7,827 nucleotides of DNA from Caulobacterales bacterium (GTDB lineage: Bacteria; Pseudomonadota; Alphaproteobacteria; Caulobacterales; Caulobacteraceae). The position numbers and the translations under genes are program-made. Below, in pieces: positions 1-6,153 of the stretch (the stretch's first letter is position 1; each line of letters opens with the position of its first letter). Below the pieces are notes generated by a model, which was not told where the DNA came from, ran no database searches, and saw only the letters and a list, made by a program, of their open reading frames with translations. The stretch lies in NCBI GenBank assembly GCA_947480815.1, contig CANKEA010000051.1, positions 1-7,827 on the forward strand, given 5' to 3'.

Positions 1-2220
1 CGGCTGGCCGCCTTCTACCAGGCCTATTATCGCCCCGAGCGCGCCTTCCTGGTCGCCGTGGGCGACTTCGACGCCGACACGATGGAGGCCAAGATCAAGG
101 CACACTTCGGGGACTGGAAAGCGCAAGGCCCCGATGCCCTGGATTTCGATCCCGGAGCCGTGGCCCGCCGTGGGCCCGAGGCCAAGACCGTCGTTCAGCC
201 TGGGGCGGCGACGTCGGTTCAGATCACCTGGATGAACCCACCTGACAAAAGCCCGGATAGTGTGGCCGTGCGCCGCAAGCAGTTAATCCGCAGCCTGGGG
301 CTGGCGGTGCTGAACCGGCGCCTGGGGGCCCGCGCGCGCGGCAATGAACCGCCCTATATCGCCGCAAGCGCTTCGCGTGGGGATCAGGTGCATGCGGCCG
401 ACATGGCCACCTTGGCCGCTTCCGCCCGCCCCGGAGAATGGGAAAAGGCTCTGGAGGCGCTGGATGTCGAACACCGCCGGGCGCTGAAATTCGGTATCCG
501 TCAGGACGAGCTTGACCGCGAGATTGCCGAATATCGCTCCTATCTCGAAAGCGCCACCGCAGGTGCTGCAACGCGCCGCACCGTGGCCGTGGCGGCCGAT
601 ATTCTGGGCACCGTCGCTGACGACGAGGTCGTAACCTCACCAGCCCAGGAGCAGGCCTTTTTCGAAAACGTGGTCAAGGACCTCTCGGCCGCCGATGCCG
701 CCGCCGCCCTCAAGACCGCTCTCAGTGGAGAGGGCCCACTGATCTTCGTCGCCGGGCCTACCCCCGTTGTCGGTGGCGAAAAGACGGTGCTGGCCGCCTA
801 TTACAAGGCTCACAGGCATGAGCCAACGCCCCCTGCGCCGCCCCTGGCTGGAAACTGGCCCTATGCCGATTTCGGCCCCGTCGGCAAGGTGGTTAAGCGC
901 GACGAGGTCGCGGACCTTGATACGGTGTTTGTGCATTTCGAAAACGGGGCGCGGCTGACTGTTAAGCCGACAAAGTTCCGCACCGAACAAATCTATGTTT
1001 CCGTCCGCGTCGGCTATGGCCTGTCGGACATGGCCAGCGACAAACAGATGCCCAAATGGGCAGGATCGGCCTTCACTGAAGGCGGCCTCAAGAAGGTCTC
1101 CGCCGAACAGCTAGAGGGCATGCTGGCCTCAAAGACCTACGATGTGAACTTCGGCGTCGACGAGTCCGCGTTTGAGCTGAGTGGCGCCACGCGGCCCGAC
1201 GATCTCAACACCCAACTCCAGGTCTTGGCAGCCTATGTGACAGAGCCCGGCTGGCGCACCGAGGCGTTCGATCGAATCCATGGCTATGGTGGCACCTTGC
1301 AGGACCAGCTGGAGGGCACCGACAACGGCGTCTTGCGCCGCGACCTTTCAGGCCTGCTGCACAGCGGCGACCGGCGCTGGACATTCCCTAGCCGCCAGGA
1401 AATTGCCGCCACGAAGCTGGAGGACCTGAAAAACATGGTCGATCCCGCCCTAGCATCTGGCCCAATCGAGATCGTGATCGTTGGCGACACCACCGTGGAA
1501 AAGGCCATCGACTCCGTGGCGGCCACATTCGGTGCCCTGCCTGCCCGGCCTGAACCTAAGATGGTATTGCCGCCCATCGGGGCCGTGCGCTTCCCTGCCC
1601 CAGTCGCCGCTCCCGTCGTCCGCAAGCACAACGGCCGTGCCGACCAGGCCATCGCCTATCTGGCCTGGCCGACCGACGACTTTTATGTCGATACCCGCCG
1701 CTCGCGGGCCACGGCGGTGATGAGCGACGTACTGAAACTTCGGCTGATCGATGAACTGCGCATCAAACAGGGCGCGACCTATTCACCGTCGGTCGGCTAC
1801 GCGGCCAGCCAGACTTGGCCGGGCTACGGATATATTGCCGCCAGCGAGGAGGCCCCACCGGCATTGATGGACGGCTTCTTCCGCGACGTCTCGACCATCG
1901 CCGCTAACCTGCGAGACAAGCCGATCAGCGCCGACGAACTCAACCGCGCCAAGACCCCGCGGCTGGAGGCGGTGCAGAAGCAGCGTGAGACCAACGAATA
2001 TTGGCTTGACCAACTGTCTGGCGCGCAGGCTGATCCACGCCGACTGGACGCTATTCGCTCGTCCTACGCCTCGGTGGAGGCGGTTGGACCCGCCGACGTC
2101 CAGGCCGCGGCCCAGCGCTACCTGCGAGACGATAAGGCGTGGAAACTCGTCGTAAAACCCAAAAAGGCTAATCCTGACCCTGCGGTTGGGGCGACAAGCC
2201 AGCAGCGCTCGCCGCAATGA
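1..2220 (+). CDS. M16 family zinc metallopeptidase (insulinase/PqqL-like), C-terminal ~739 aa, 5' partial
   Basis: The reading frame is open from base 1, so the true start lies upstream. The first codons read FYQAYYRPERAFLVAVGDFD, the conserved end of an M16 N-terminal domain, so the GTG at 58 is not the start. Known family architecture is two homologous halves forming a clamshell; the HxxEH zinc site sits in the first half and is outside this window. Visible here are the rest of the first half (roughly window residues 1-290), then a second M16-like half from about residue 297 (nt 889). There the zinc motif is degenerate: FTEGGL occupies the usual place near nt 1072. The C-terminal domain carries LRLIDELRIKQGATYS (residues 580-595), the family's Arg/Tyr substrate-binding segment. 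A full protein of about 930-950 aa is expected, as in PqqL-like two-domain peptidases, which usually act in the periplasm on peptides. Signal peptide and catalytic residues cannot be checked. No frameshift is seen. The family call is sure; the substrate is unknown. Confidence 0.93.
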   Translation, partial: RLAAFYQAYYRPERAFLVAVGDFDADTMEAKIKAHFGDWKAQGPDALDFDPGAVARRGPEAKTVVQPGAATSVQITWMNPPDKSPDSVAVRRKQLIRSLGLAVLNRRLGARARGNEPPYIAASASRGDQVHAADMATLAASARPGEWEKALEALDVEHRRALKFGIRQDELDREIAEYRSYLESATAGAATRRTVAVAADILGTVADDEVVTSPAQEQAFFENVVKDLSAADAAAALKTALSGEGPLIFVAGPTPVVGGEKTVLAAYYKAHRHEPTPPAPPLAGNWPYADFGPVGKVVKRDEVADLDTVFVHFENGARLTVKPTKFRTEQIYVSVRVGYGLSDMASDKQMPKWAGSAFTEGGLKKVSAEQLEGMLASKTYDVNFGVDESAFELSGATRPDDLNTQLQVLAAYVTEPGWRTEAFDRIHGYGGTLQDQLEGTDNGVLRRDLSGLLHSGDRRWTFPSRQEIAATKLEDLKNMVDPALASGPIEIVIVGDTTVEKAIDSVAATFGALPARPEPKMVLPPIGAVRFPAPVAAPVVRKHNGRADQAIAYLAWPTDDFYVDTRRSRATAVMSDVLKLRLIDELRIKQGATYSPSVGYAASQTWPGYGYIAASEEAPPALMDGFFRDVSTIAANLRDKPISADELNRAKTPRLEAVQKQRETNEYWLDQLSGAQADPRRLDAIRSSYASVEAVGPADVQAAAQRYLRDDKAWKLVVKPKKANPDPAVGATSQQRSPQ

Positions 2221-2244
2221 GAAAACGGCGGGAAATCGGTCTTG

Positions 2245-2268
2245 AAAATCAATCCATCAGGGGATTAA
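2245..2268 (-). terminator. Possible intrinsic terminator of the small secreted protein gene
   Basis: Read on the - strand, TTAATCC, a 6-nt loop (CCTGAT) and GGATTGA form a 7-bp stem that includes one G-U pair, followed at once by four T residues (2248-2245). It begins 8 bp after the stop of the 67-aa gene. The stem is AT-rich and short, so it is weak. On the + strand the same hairpin has no T tract, so it is less likely to end the M16 transcript. Confidence 0.4.
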
Positions 2269-2275
2269 GGGCGCT

Positions 2276-2479
2276 TCAACGCACCTGATCACCATAAGAA
2301 ATGCCAAACTTCACGCCAAGCGAAATGTTGTAGTTTGGCGTGCAGCAGTTGGTAGGCGGCGGCGGGATCTGACAGTTACCGCAGGCCGCACGGGCGCTCT
2401 GATTGCCGACGATCCCGAACGCAAGCCACAAGAATACGCCTGCGATAAGTACAAGGAGCACTGAACGACCGAACGTCAT
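2276..2479 (-). CDS. Small secreted cysteine-containing protein, 67 aa, unknown function
   Basis: I do not recognise a family. The ATG at 2479 is preceded by GGAG with 9 nt spacing; the adjacent in-frame GTG at 2482 is an alternative start. Residues 7-25 are strongly hydrophobic (VLLVLIAGVFLWLAFGIVG) and are followed by QSARA, which gives a convincing Sec signal peptide with cleavage near residue 31 or 32. The predicted mature part is only about 35 aa. It has four cysteines (C33, C36, C45, C46; a CxxC and a vicinal CC), a PPPP run at 39-42, and a tail (52-62) in which every second residue is hydrophobic (I, L, V, F, I, Y). That pattern suits one beta strand with a greasy and a polar face. The frame stays open upstream to 2818, but that stretch overlaps the PAS_5 gene on the other strand and has no better start. 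The gene converges on M16 (55-bp gap) and diverges from PAS_5. It is probably real, because signal peptide, ribosome site and terminator all agree. Confidence 0.68.
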   Translation of the reverse strand: MTFGRSVLLVLIAGVFLWLAFGIVGNQSARAACGNCQIPPPPTNCCTPNYNISLGVKFGISYGDQVR

Positions 2480-2623
2480 CACTATAGTCTCCACATCACC
2501 CGGCAAACTGCAAGAAGCGGTCCGCGGGCCTCGAAATGTACCGAAACGAGACAGAACCCCCTTGGCGCCAAACTTCCCTGCAACCCCCGTGCGGCCAGCG
2601 AAGGCCGGATCAAGGGTTGCACG
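2480..2623. promoter_or_regulatory. Divergent intergenic region between the 67-aa gene and the PAS_5 gene
   Basis: The 144-bp gap must hold the promoters of two genes transcribed away from each other. I could not identify convincing -35/-10 elements by eye. It contains a perfect 10-bp palindrome, TTGGCGCCAA (2562-2571), and a nested inverted repeat (2579-2621) next to the PAS_5 start, listed separately. Promoter function is inferred from gene layout only. Confidence 0.5.
2579..2621 (+). promoter_or_regulatory. Nested hairpin in the PAS_5 leader that covers its ribosome binding site
   Basis: TGCAACCC (2579-2586) is perfectly complementary to GGGTTGCA (2614-2621). Between them an inner stem CGGCC/GGCCG (2592-2596 with 2603-2607) closes a 6-nt loop. 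The likely ribosome binding site, AAGGG (2612-2616), has its three G residues inside the outer stem, and the ATG begins 3 nt after the stem. If transcribed, the structure could limit translation until it melts or is remodelled. As DNA, the same repeat could instead be an operator. Confidence 0.4.
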
Positions 2624-3163
2624 ATGTTCCATCCTAGCACGGAACGATTGATAGAGTATTGGGGCGAGAGGAAATCCGCGGGACGCATCCCGTCGCGCGC
2701 CAGTATCAATCCCGGCGATTTTGCCGATCTCGTCCCGCAGTTGTTCATCCTGGGACGGGACGGCGCGGGCGGGTATCCGATCCGACTGGCCGGCGGATTC
2801 ATCATCGAACTGCATCACCGCGATCTCGCTGGCGAGAACATGCTAGATTTGTGGAGCCCGATGAGCCGGGCCGAGCTGTGGGAATTGCTTGAAGCATCTC
2901 GCCGAAGTGGCGAGCCGTTCGTGCTGACAGCCGATATCAACGCCGTAGAGGCCACAGTCGGGATGGAGGTGTCTTTCCTCCCTCTGACCACCTCAGACGG
3001 TGAAGTCAGCCGATTCCTGGGCCTCTACCAACCCATCGCCATGGTTCAGCGCCTAAAAGGACGGCCGGCACAATCTCTGTCGATCCGCCGCGACGGCATG
3101 GCGGCCGAACAGGCCCGCCCTGCCCTTCGGCTGGTCGCCTTAGAAGGCCGTCGCCTGGCCTAG
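2624..3163 (+). CDS. PAS_5 family single-domain sensory/regulatory protein, 179 aa
   Basis: The start is the ATG at 2624, with AAGGG 7 nt upstream. The N-terminal half carries the PAS_5 (DUF1323-like) signature: W13 with the GRIPSRASINPGDFADLVPQL block at 20-40, then a beta strand and the YPIRLAGGFI segment (51-60), the HRDLAGENMLDLW segment (65-77), and a C-terminal sheet around VSFLPLTTSDGEVSRFLGLYQP (116-137). No kinase, cyclase, DNA-binding or transmembrane segment is present. It is therefore a free-standing cytoplasmic PAS protein that probably works by binding a partner or a small ligand. Such proteins are frequent in Caulobacteraceae, where the single-domain PAS protein MopJ links starvation signalling to cell-cycle regulators; whether this gene is related to MopJ cannot be told here. 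The tail after residue 145 is basic and low in structure. The gene converges on the nuclease gene with a 9-bp gap. The family call is good; the function is open. Confidence 0.85.
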   Translation: MFHPSTERLIEYWGERKSAGRIPSRASINPGDFADLVPQLFILGRDGAGGYPIRLAGGFIIELHHRDLAGENMLDLWSPMSRAELWELLEASRRSGEPFVLTADINAVEATVGMEVSFLPLTTSDGEVSRFLGLYQPIAMVQRLKGRPAQSLSIRRDGMAAEQARPALRLVALEGRRLA

Positions 3164-3172
3164 CCCAAGAGC

Positions 3173-4201
3173 CTAGGTGTTGCCGTAAAGCGACGCCCAG
3201 GCGTCCTTGCCGGCCGCGACCTCAGCAGGGGTGATGGCCGTGTCCCGATAGCCTATCGTACCCTTGGCGCTGGCGTTCCAGGCCGCGACCACCATATCGC
3301 GCAACTCGGCGGCACCGGCGGCGACACGCATGGTGGTGAAATCAATCGCCTTGGGGGTAGTGCGGTCGAACTCGCCTTCCTTCCACATCTGATATAGCGG
3401 CTCGACAAAGCTGTTACCGGTCAACAGGTAGTCGATGGTGCGCTTTTGGATATCGCAGCTGCAATCGCGATAGGGCGGGACCTTAGCACGCACCATCTCG
3501 ATGTTCACGTGATCGACAACGAACCTATCCTCAAAGGGGCTATGGATCGGGGCCAGCGTATAGCCGTTAGGATTGGGGAACTTCGCGCCCCAGCCGTTAT
3601 AGTGCCAAGTGTCGTGCAGAGGCTGACTGCCGTCGCCGATATAATGCGCCCAAACGCCAATGTTGCGCACGATCAAGGCCTGTCGGCGGGTCAGATCTTC
3701 GGTGTACCAGCGCTTACGGGCTGGGTTCTTTTCATTTTTCACCGCCGAGGTCAGGATACGGTAATAGGTGAAGTCGGTCGCCAGCTGTTGCCAGCCATCA
3801 ATGATGGCATAGGGCGAATAGCCCGCCTGCCAACTGTTTGTACCGGCGGCCTGCAGGGCTTTTTCATAAGCTTCACGGGTCGGCGGCAGGTCGACAAATT
3901 TTGGGCCGCCATTTAGGCCGCCGCTGTCGTCGATGTCAGCGAAATGCCCAGGATCGCGGTCGCTGTCATGGATACGGCCACTACCCTTGGATCGATCAAG
4001 TTCGCGCGCCAGTTCGCCGATATCGAAAGCGGCCTGTTTGGTGCGCAGAAAGGCCGGAAGGGTGGCCGGAAAGGCCTCAGCACCAGCCTGACCAACAAAT
4101 CGGTGACCAGACGACCCCCAGGCCAAGGCCTGTCTGGATGCGGCCAGGCTGAGTGCTCCGGCGGCCAGGGCGATCAAGGCGGGCTTCAGGCGAATAGGCA
4201 T
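3173..4201 (-). CDS. Secreted S1/P1 nuclease / zinc-dependent phospholipase C superfamily enzyme, 342 aa
   Basis: The start chosen is the ATG at 4201, because a signal peptide follows directly (residues 1-27, ending RQALA) and cleavage leaves Trp28 as the mature N-terminus. The family requires this, since the N-terminal Trp amine and carbonyl bind zinc. All nine trinuclear zinc ligands can be placed: W28, H33 (WGSSGH), D69, H86 (GHFAD), H186 and D190 (HYIGD), H196 (QPLHD), H220 and E224 (HSPFE). The spacing H186-D190-H196-H220 matches P1 nuclease. The last ligand is Glu, as in Bacillus phospholipase C, where P1 has Asp. The expected reaction is phosphodiester hydrolysis, cutting single-stranded DNA/RNA and 3'-nucleotides or possibly phospholipids, in the periplasm or outside the cell. 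C247 and C249 form a CxC pair. The ribosome site is weak (an AGAGAG-like stretch upstream). The frame stays open to 4888, but that part overlaps the divergent 3D gene and is not coding. The superfamily is sure; nuclease is somewhat likelier than lipase. Confidence 0.9.
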   Translation of the reverse strand: MPIRLKPALIALAAGALSLAASRQALAWGSSGHRFVGQAGAEAFPATLPAFLRTKQAAFDIGELARELDRSKGSGRIHDSDRDPGHFADIDDSGGLNGGPKFVDLPPTREAYEKALQAAGTNSWQAGYSPYAIIDGWQQLATDFTYYRILTSAVKNEKNPARKRWYTEDLTRRQALIVRNIGVWAHYIGDGSQPLHDTWHYNGWGAKFPNPNGYTLAPIHSPFEDRFVVDHVNIEMVRAKVPPYRDCSCDIQKRTIDYLLTGNSFVEPLYQMWKEGEFDRTTPKAIDFTTMRVAAGAAELRDMVVAAWNASAKGTIGYRDTAITPAEVAAGKDAWASLYGNT

Positions 4202-4342
4202 GGCGGCGTCTCTCTTGCAGGTCAAACACCGAACCTTGGCCGCCCCTGCCACCTCGGCGCAACCAAAAGATTTGAGACTCCTCGCGCGCGGCTCTATGAA
4301 GAGCACCACGATAGACGGTCCAGACCGCAGCATGGAGAGTCC
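4202..4342. promoter_or_regulatory. Divergent intergenic region between the S1/P1-like enzyme and the 3D-domain gene
   Basis: The 141-bp gap separates two genes for exported proteins transcribed in opposite directions, so it should contain both promoters. I see no convincing sigma-70 elements. The only local symmetry is a small hairpin, GCTCT-ATGA-AGAGC (4291-4304), in the leader of the 3D gene. Function is inferred from layout. Confidence 0.45.
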
Positions 4343-4849
4343 ATGAGACGCCGCCTGACGATCCTGGCCGCCCTCGCCGTTTTGAGCTCGCCCCTCGCCG
4401 CCCAGGCCCAGGACGGAGCGGCAACACGCGATCCGATCGGCGACTTGATCGCCAACGCGGTCAATGTGGTCAACACCGCTGTCCAGGTCGCCGGTGAAGC
4501 CGCCGACGCCATCATAATGCACGCCACGCTCTACTACTCGGGTAATCGGGGCGTTGGTACGCGCGACAGCCTGGGCTGCAAGGTGGTGGCCATGCGCACC
4601 GCCGCAATCGGCGACCTGCCTCGCCGTACGCTGGTGTTCATCAAGGAAACCGTCGGCCTGCCCATGCCAGACGGCCGTCCGCATGATGGATATTGGTATG
4701 CCTCTGACACCGGCGGTGCCATCAAGGGTGCGCGCATCGACCTGTTCACCGGGAACGGACGTAGCTCCATGGCCGCTATGGCCAAGCTGAACCAGGCAAA
4801 ATTGACAGTTCAGCCGGTCGGCAAGTTCGACGGCTGCCCCCAGACCTAG
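4343..4849 (+). CDS. Secreted 3D-domain protein (MltA-like lytic transglycosylase fold), 168 aa
   Basis: The start is the ATG at 4343, with GGAG 5 nt upstream. Earlier in-frame starts would run into the nuclease gene. Residues 1-22 form a signal peptide (RRR, a hydrophobic core, then AAQA), giving a mature protein of about 146 aa. After a short helical linker (about 28-60), residues 62-138 match the 3D domain (named for three Asp residues). The core YASDTGGAIKGARIDLF (119-135) shows two of them, D122 and D133. The first Asp, normally in a VAVDP-like turn, is not where expected: the segment AMRTAAIGDLPRRT has R85 at that point and D91 as the nearest substitute. C79 and C165 could form a disulfide. 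The 3D domain is the double-psi beta barrel shared by MltA-type lytic transglycosylases and stationary-phase proteins that cut peptidoglycan. A periplasmic role in wall remodelling is likely; the enzyme activity is unproven. It converges on cysH with a 57-bp gap. Confidence 0.85.
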   Translation: MRRRLTILAALAVLSSPLAAQAQDGAATRDPIGDLIANAVNVVNTAVQVAGEAADAIIMHATLYYSGNRGVGTRDSLGCKVVAMRTAAIGDLPRRTLVFIKETVGLPMPDGRPHDGYWYASDTGGAIKGARIDLFTGNGRSSMAAMAKLNQAKLTVQPVGKFDGCPQT

Positions 4850-4867
4850 GTCGCAAGCTAAATCCCC

Positions 4868-4908
4868 GAGACCCGCCCCTTTGGGCAAATGCCAACGCGG
4901 ACGGTCTC
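4868..4908. repeat. Nested inverted repeat between the convergent 3D and cysH ends
   Basis: GAGACC (4868-4873) pairs with GGTCTC (4903-4908), and inside lies GCCC-CTTT-GGGC (4875-4886). The right arm overlaps the cysH stop codon. It sits where two convergent transcripts must end, so it may act as a two-way terminator. Neither side has a proper T tract, so this is weak evidence. Confidence 0.25.
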
Positions 4909-5650
4909 AGATACCCCCACCGACATTGTCCGGTGCCAACGGTGAGCGGGCGACGTGGATGCCGCATTCGGTCTTGTCTTGGCCCTGCCAGCGACCGGAG
5001 CGCACATCGCCGCCGTCCTCGACGGGCTTTGTGCACGGCCAGCAGCCGATAGAGGGGAAGCCCTGCGGCACCAGCGGATGAGACGGCAGGTCATGCTCGA
5101 CCATGTAGGCGTCGATCTGATCTTTCGACCAATTCGCCAGGGGGTTGAACTTGATCTGGCCGTCCGTCCCCTCTTCCACCACGCGCAGGCGCAAACGATC
5201 GCCGCCCTGAAAGCGCTTACGGCCGGTAATCCAGCCTGAGAATTCACTCAGAGCCGCGTCGAGCGGGATCACCTTGCGGATATTGCAACAGCCGTCGATG
5301 TCGGTTTGGTGCAGAATAGACTGGGGATCGTGCAGCGACAGGTCCGTAAACCTTGGCCGCAGGTCGCGCACCCCGGTCAAGCCGAGTCGATTGGCGAGGC
5401 TACGGCGGTAGTCCAGGGTCTGGCCAAACAGCATGCCGGTGTCGAGGAACAACACGACGATCTTCGGATCGATCTGGGCGGCCATGTGCAGCAGCACGGC
5501 ACTCTCGGCACCAAATGACGAGACCAGGGCCAGCTTAGCACCAAAGCGCTCATGCGCCCGGCGCAGCACCTCAAGGGGTGAAGCGTCACGCAGCGCGTCG
5601 TTCAACCGGTCGGCGACCGACTGGGATGCGTCGGCATTGTCGTAAGCCAT
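4907..5650 (-). CDS. cysH: Phosphoadenylyl/adenylyl-sulfate reductase, iron-sulfur type, 247 aa
   Basis: Reduces activated sulfate (APS, or PAPS) to sulfite with thioredoxin or a similar thiol donor, in the cytoplasm. Visible motifs in order: PP-loop SSFGAES (44-50) for the nucleotide, LDTGMLFGQT (69-78), CCNIRKVIPL (121-130), GWITGRKRFQ (139-148), KFNPLANWSKDQI (167-179), GCWPC (202-206) and KTECGIH (226-232) with the catalytic C229. The cysteine pairs C121/C122 and C203/C206 are the ligands of the [4Fe-4S] cluster of APS-type reductases. Enterobacterial PAPS reductases lack them, so APS is the likelier substrate. Length is normal. The start is the ATG at 5650, which overlaps the DUF934 stop by one base (TGATG); GGGAGG lies 4 nt upstream, so translation is probably coupled. 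The frame extends to 5737, but that part lies inside DUF934. It is the last gene of the operon within this window. Confidence 0.95.
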   Translation of the reverse strand: MAYDNADASQSVADRLNDALRDASPLEVLRRAHERFGAKLALVSSFGAESAVLLHMAAQIDPKIVVLFLDTGMLFGQTLDYRRSLANRLGLTGVRDLRPRFTDLSLHDPQSILHQTDIDGCCNIRKVIPLDAALSEFSGWITGRKRFQGGDRLRLRVVEEGTDGQIKFNPLANWSKDQIDAYMVEHDLPSHPLVPQGFPSIGCWPCTKPVEDGGDVRSGRWQGQDKTECGIHVARSPLAPDNVGGGI

Positions 5651-6153
5651 CACGCCTCCCGCTCCACAAAGGCCGGGACTCGGCTGTCGGCGGCCCGTTG
5701 GTAGACATGGCGATAACGGTGGACGGTGGCGGCCCATTCTTCTGGGGTCGAGCCGTCCGTGGGTTCGAATGCGTCGAAGCCACAGCGCATCATGAACGCC
5801 GCCAGTTCGCGCAGGACCTCGCCGACGGCGCGGATTTCACCGCGATAGCCAAAGCGCTCCCGCAGCAGCCGCGCCGAACTAAACGAGCGGCCATCGCGAA
5901 ACTTGGGGAATTCCAAGGCGATCACCGAAAGGTCGGCCAGGAAAGGTGCCAAGGCTTCAACCTCGTCGGCACCCTCCAGCCGAACCCCGACCTTGCGACC
6001 CTGCGCCAGGATCGCAGGGGCCTCGGCCTCATAGCGAGACAGCGGCAAGATCACCTTGCCTGACAGCGGAACCGAATCTTCCAGCCCAACCATGACAAAA
6101 TCGTCGTCAGCCCAGGCGGCCGTGCCGCAGGCCAGCTTAATGAGCGTCGACAT
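5650..6153 (-). CDS. DUF934 family protein of the sulfate assimilation operon, 167 aa
   Basis: A conserved partner of cysI and cysH in many proteobacteria; to my knowledge its biochemical role is not established. Visible features are the family core VIALEFPKFRDGRSFSSARL (78-97), LRERFGYRGEIRAVGEVLRE (97-116) and the FMMRCGFDAFE segment (120-130). There is no signal peptide, membrane segment or metal-binding cysteine cluster (only C9 and C124). It is a small cytoplasmic alpha/beta protein. The start is the ATG at 6153, because a perfect AAGGAGG (6160-6166) lies 6 nt upstream. That site is encoded by the Lys-Glu codons near the end of cysI, and the two genes overlap by 17 bp (6137-6153). The gene's own TGA overlaps the cysH ATG. 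This tight packing suggests fixed stoichiometry with CysI and CysH, and perhaps a helper role in sulfite reduction. Confidence 0.9.
   Translation of the reverse strand: MSTLIKLACGTAAWADDDFVMVGLEDSVPLSGKVILPLSRYEAEAPAILAQGRKVGVRLEGADEVEALAPFLADLSVIALEFPKFRDGRSFSSARLLRERFGYRGEIRAVGEVLRELAAFMMRCGFDAFEPTDGSTPEEWAATVHRYRHVYQRAADSRVPAFVEREA

Noticed and set aside
58..60. GTG as start of the M16 peptidase
   Set aside because: Codons 1-57 already encode conserved M16 residues in frame, so the gene begins outside the window.
2221..2275. Terminator for the M16 gene
   Set aside because: The only hairpin here has no T tract on the + strand; it fits the opposite strand better.
2480..2818. Extension of the small - strand protein to 180 aa
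   Set aside because: It overlaps the PAS_5 coding region antisense and its sequence looks non-coding; the signal peptide starts at 2479.
4291..4304. Small hairpin GCTCT-ATGA-AGAGC in the 3D-gene leader as a regulatory element
   Set aside because: A 5-bp stem about 40 bp from the start, not covering the ribosome site, is too weak to call.
3944..4342. N-terminal extension of the 3D-domain frame on the + strand
   Set aside because: It lies antisense to the S1/P1-like gene and precedes a clear signal peptide with its own ribosome site at 4343.
4202..4888. Upstream extension of the S1/P1-like reading frame to a 571-aa protein
   Set aside because: The extension runs antisense through the 3D-domain gene, has no family features, and would bury the signal peptide and the required N-terminal Trp.
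5651..5737. Longer CysH start
   Set aside because: The added residues lie inside DUF934 in another frame and resemble no CysH N-terminus; the TGATG junction at 5648-5652 fits an operon.
5578..6063. Open + strand frame of 161 aa opposite DUF934/cysH
   Set aside because: It is antisense to two well-supported genes and shows no recognisable domain; GC-rich DNA readily yields such frames.
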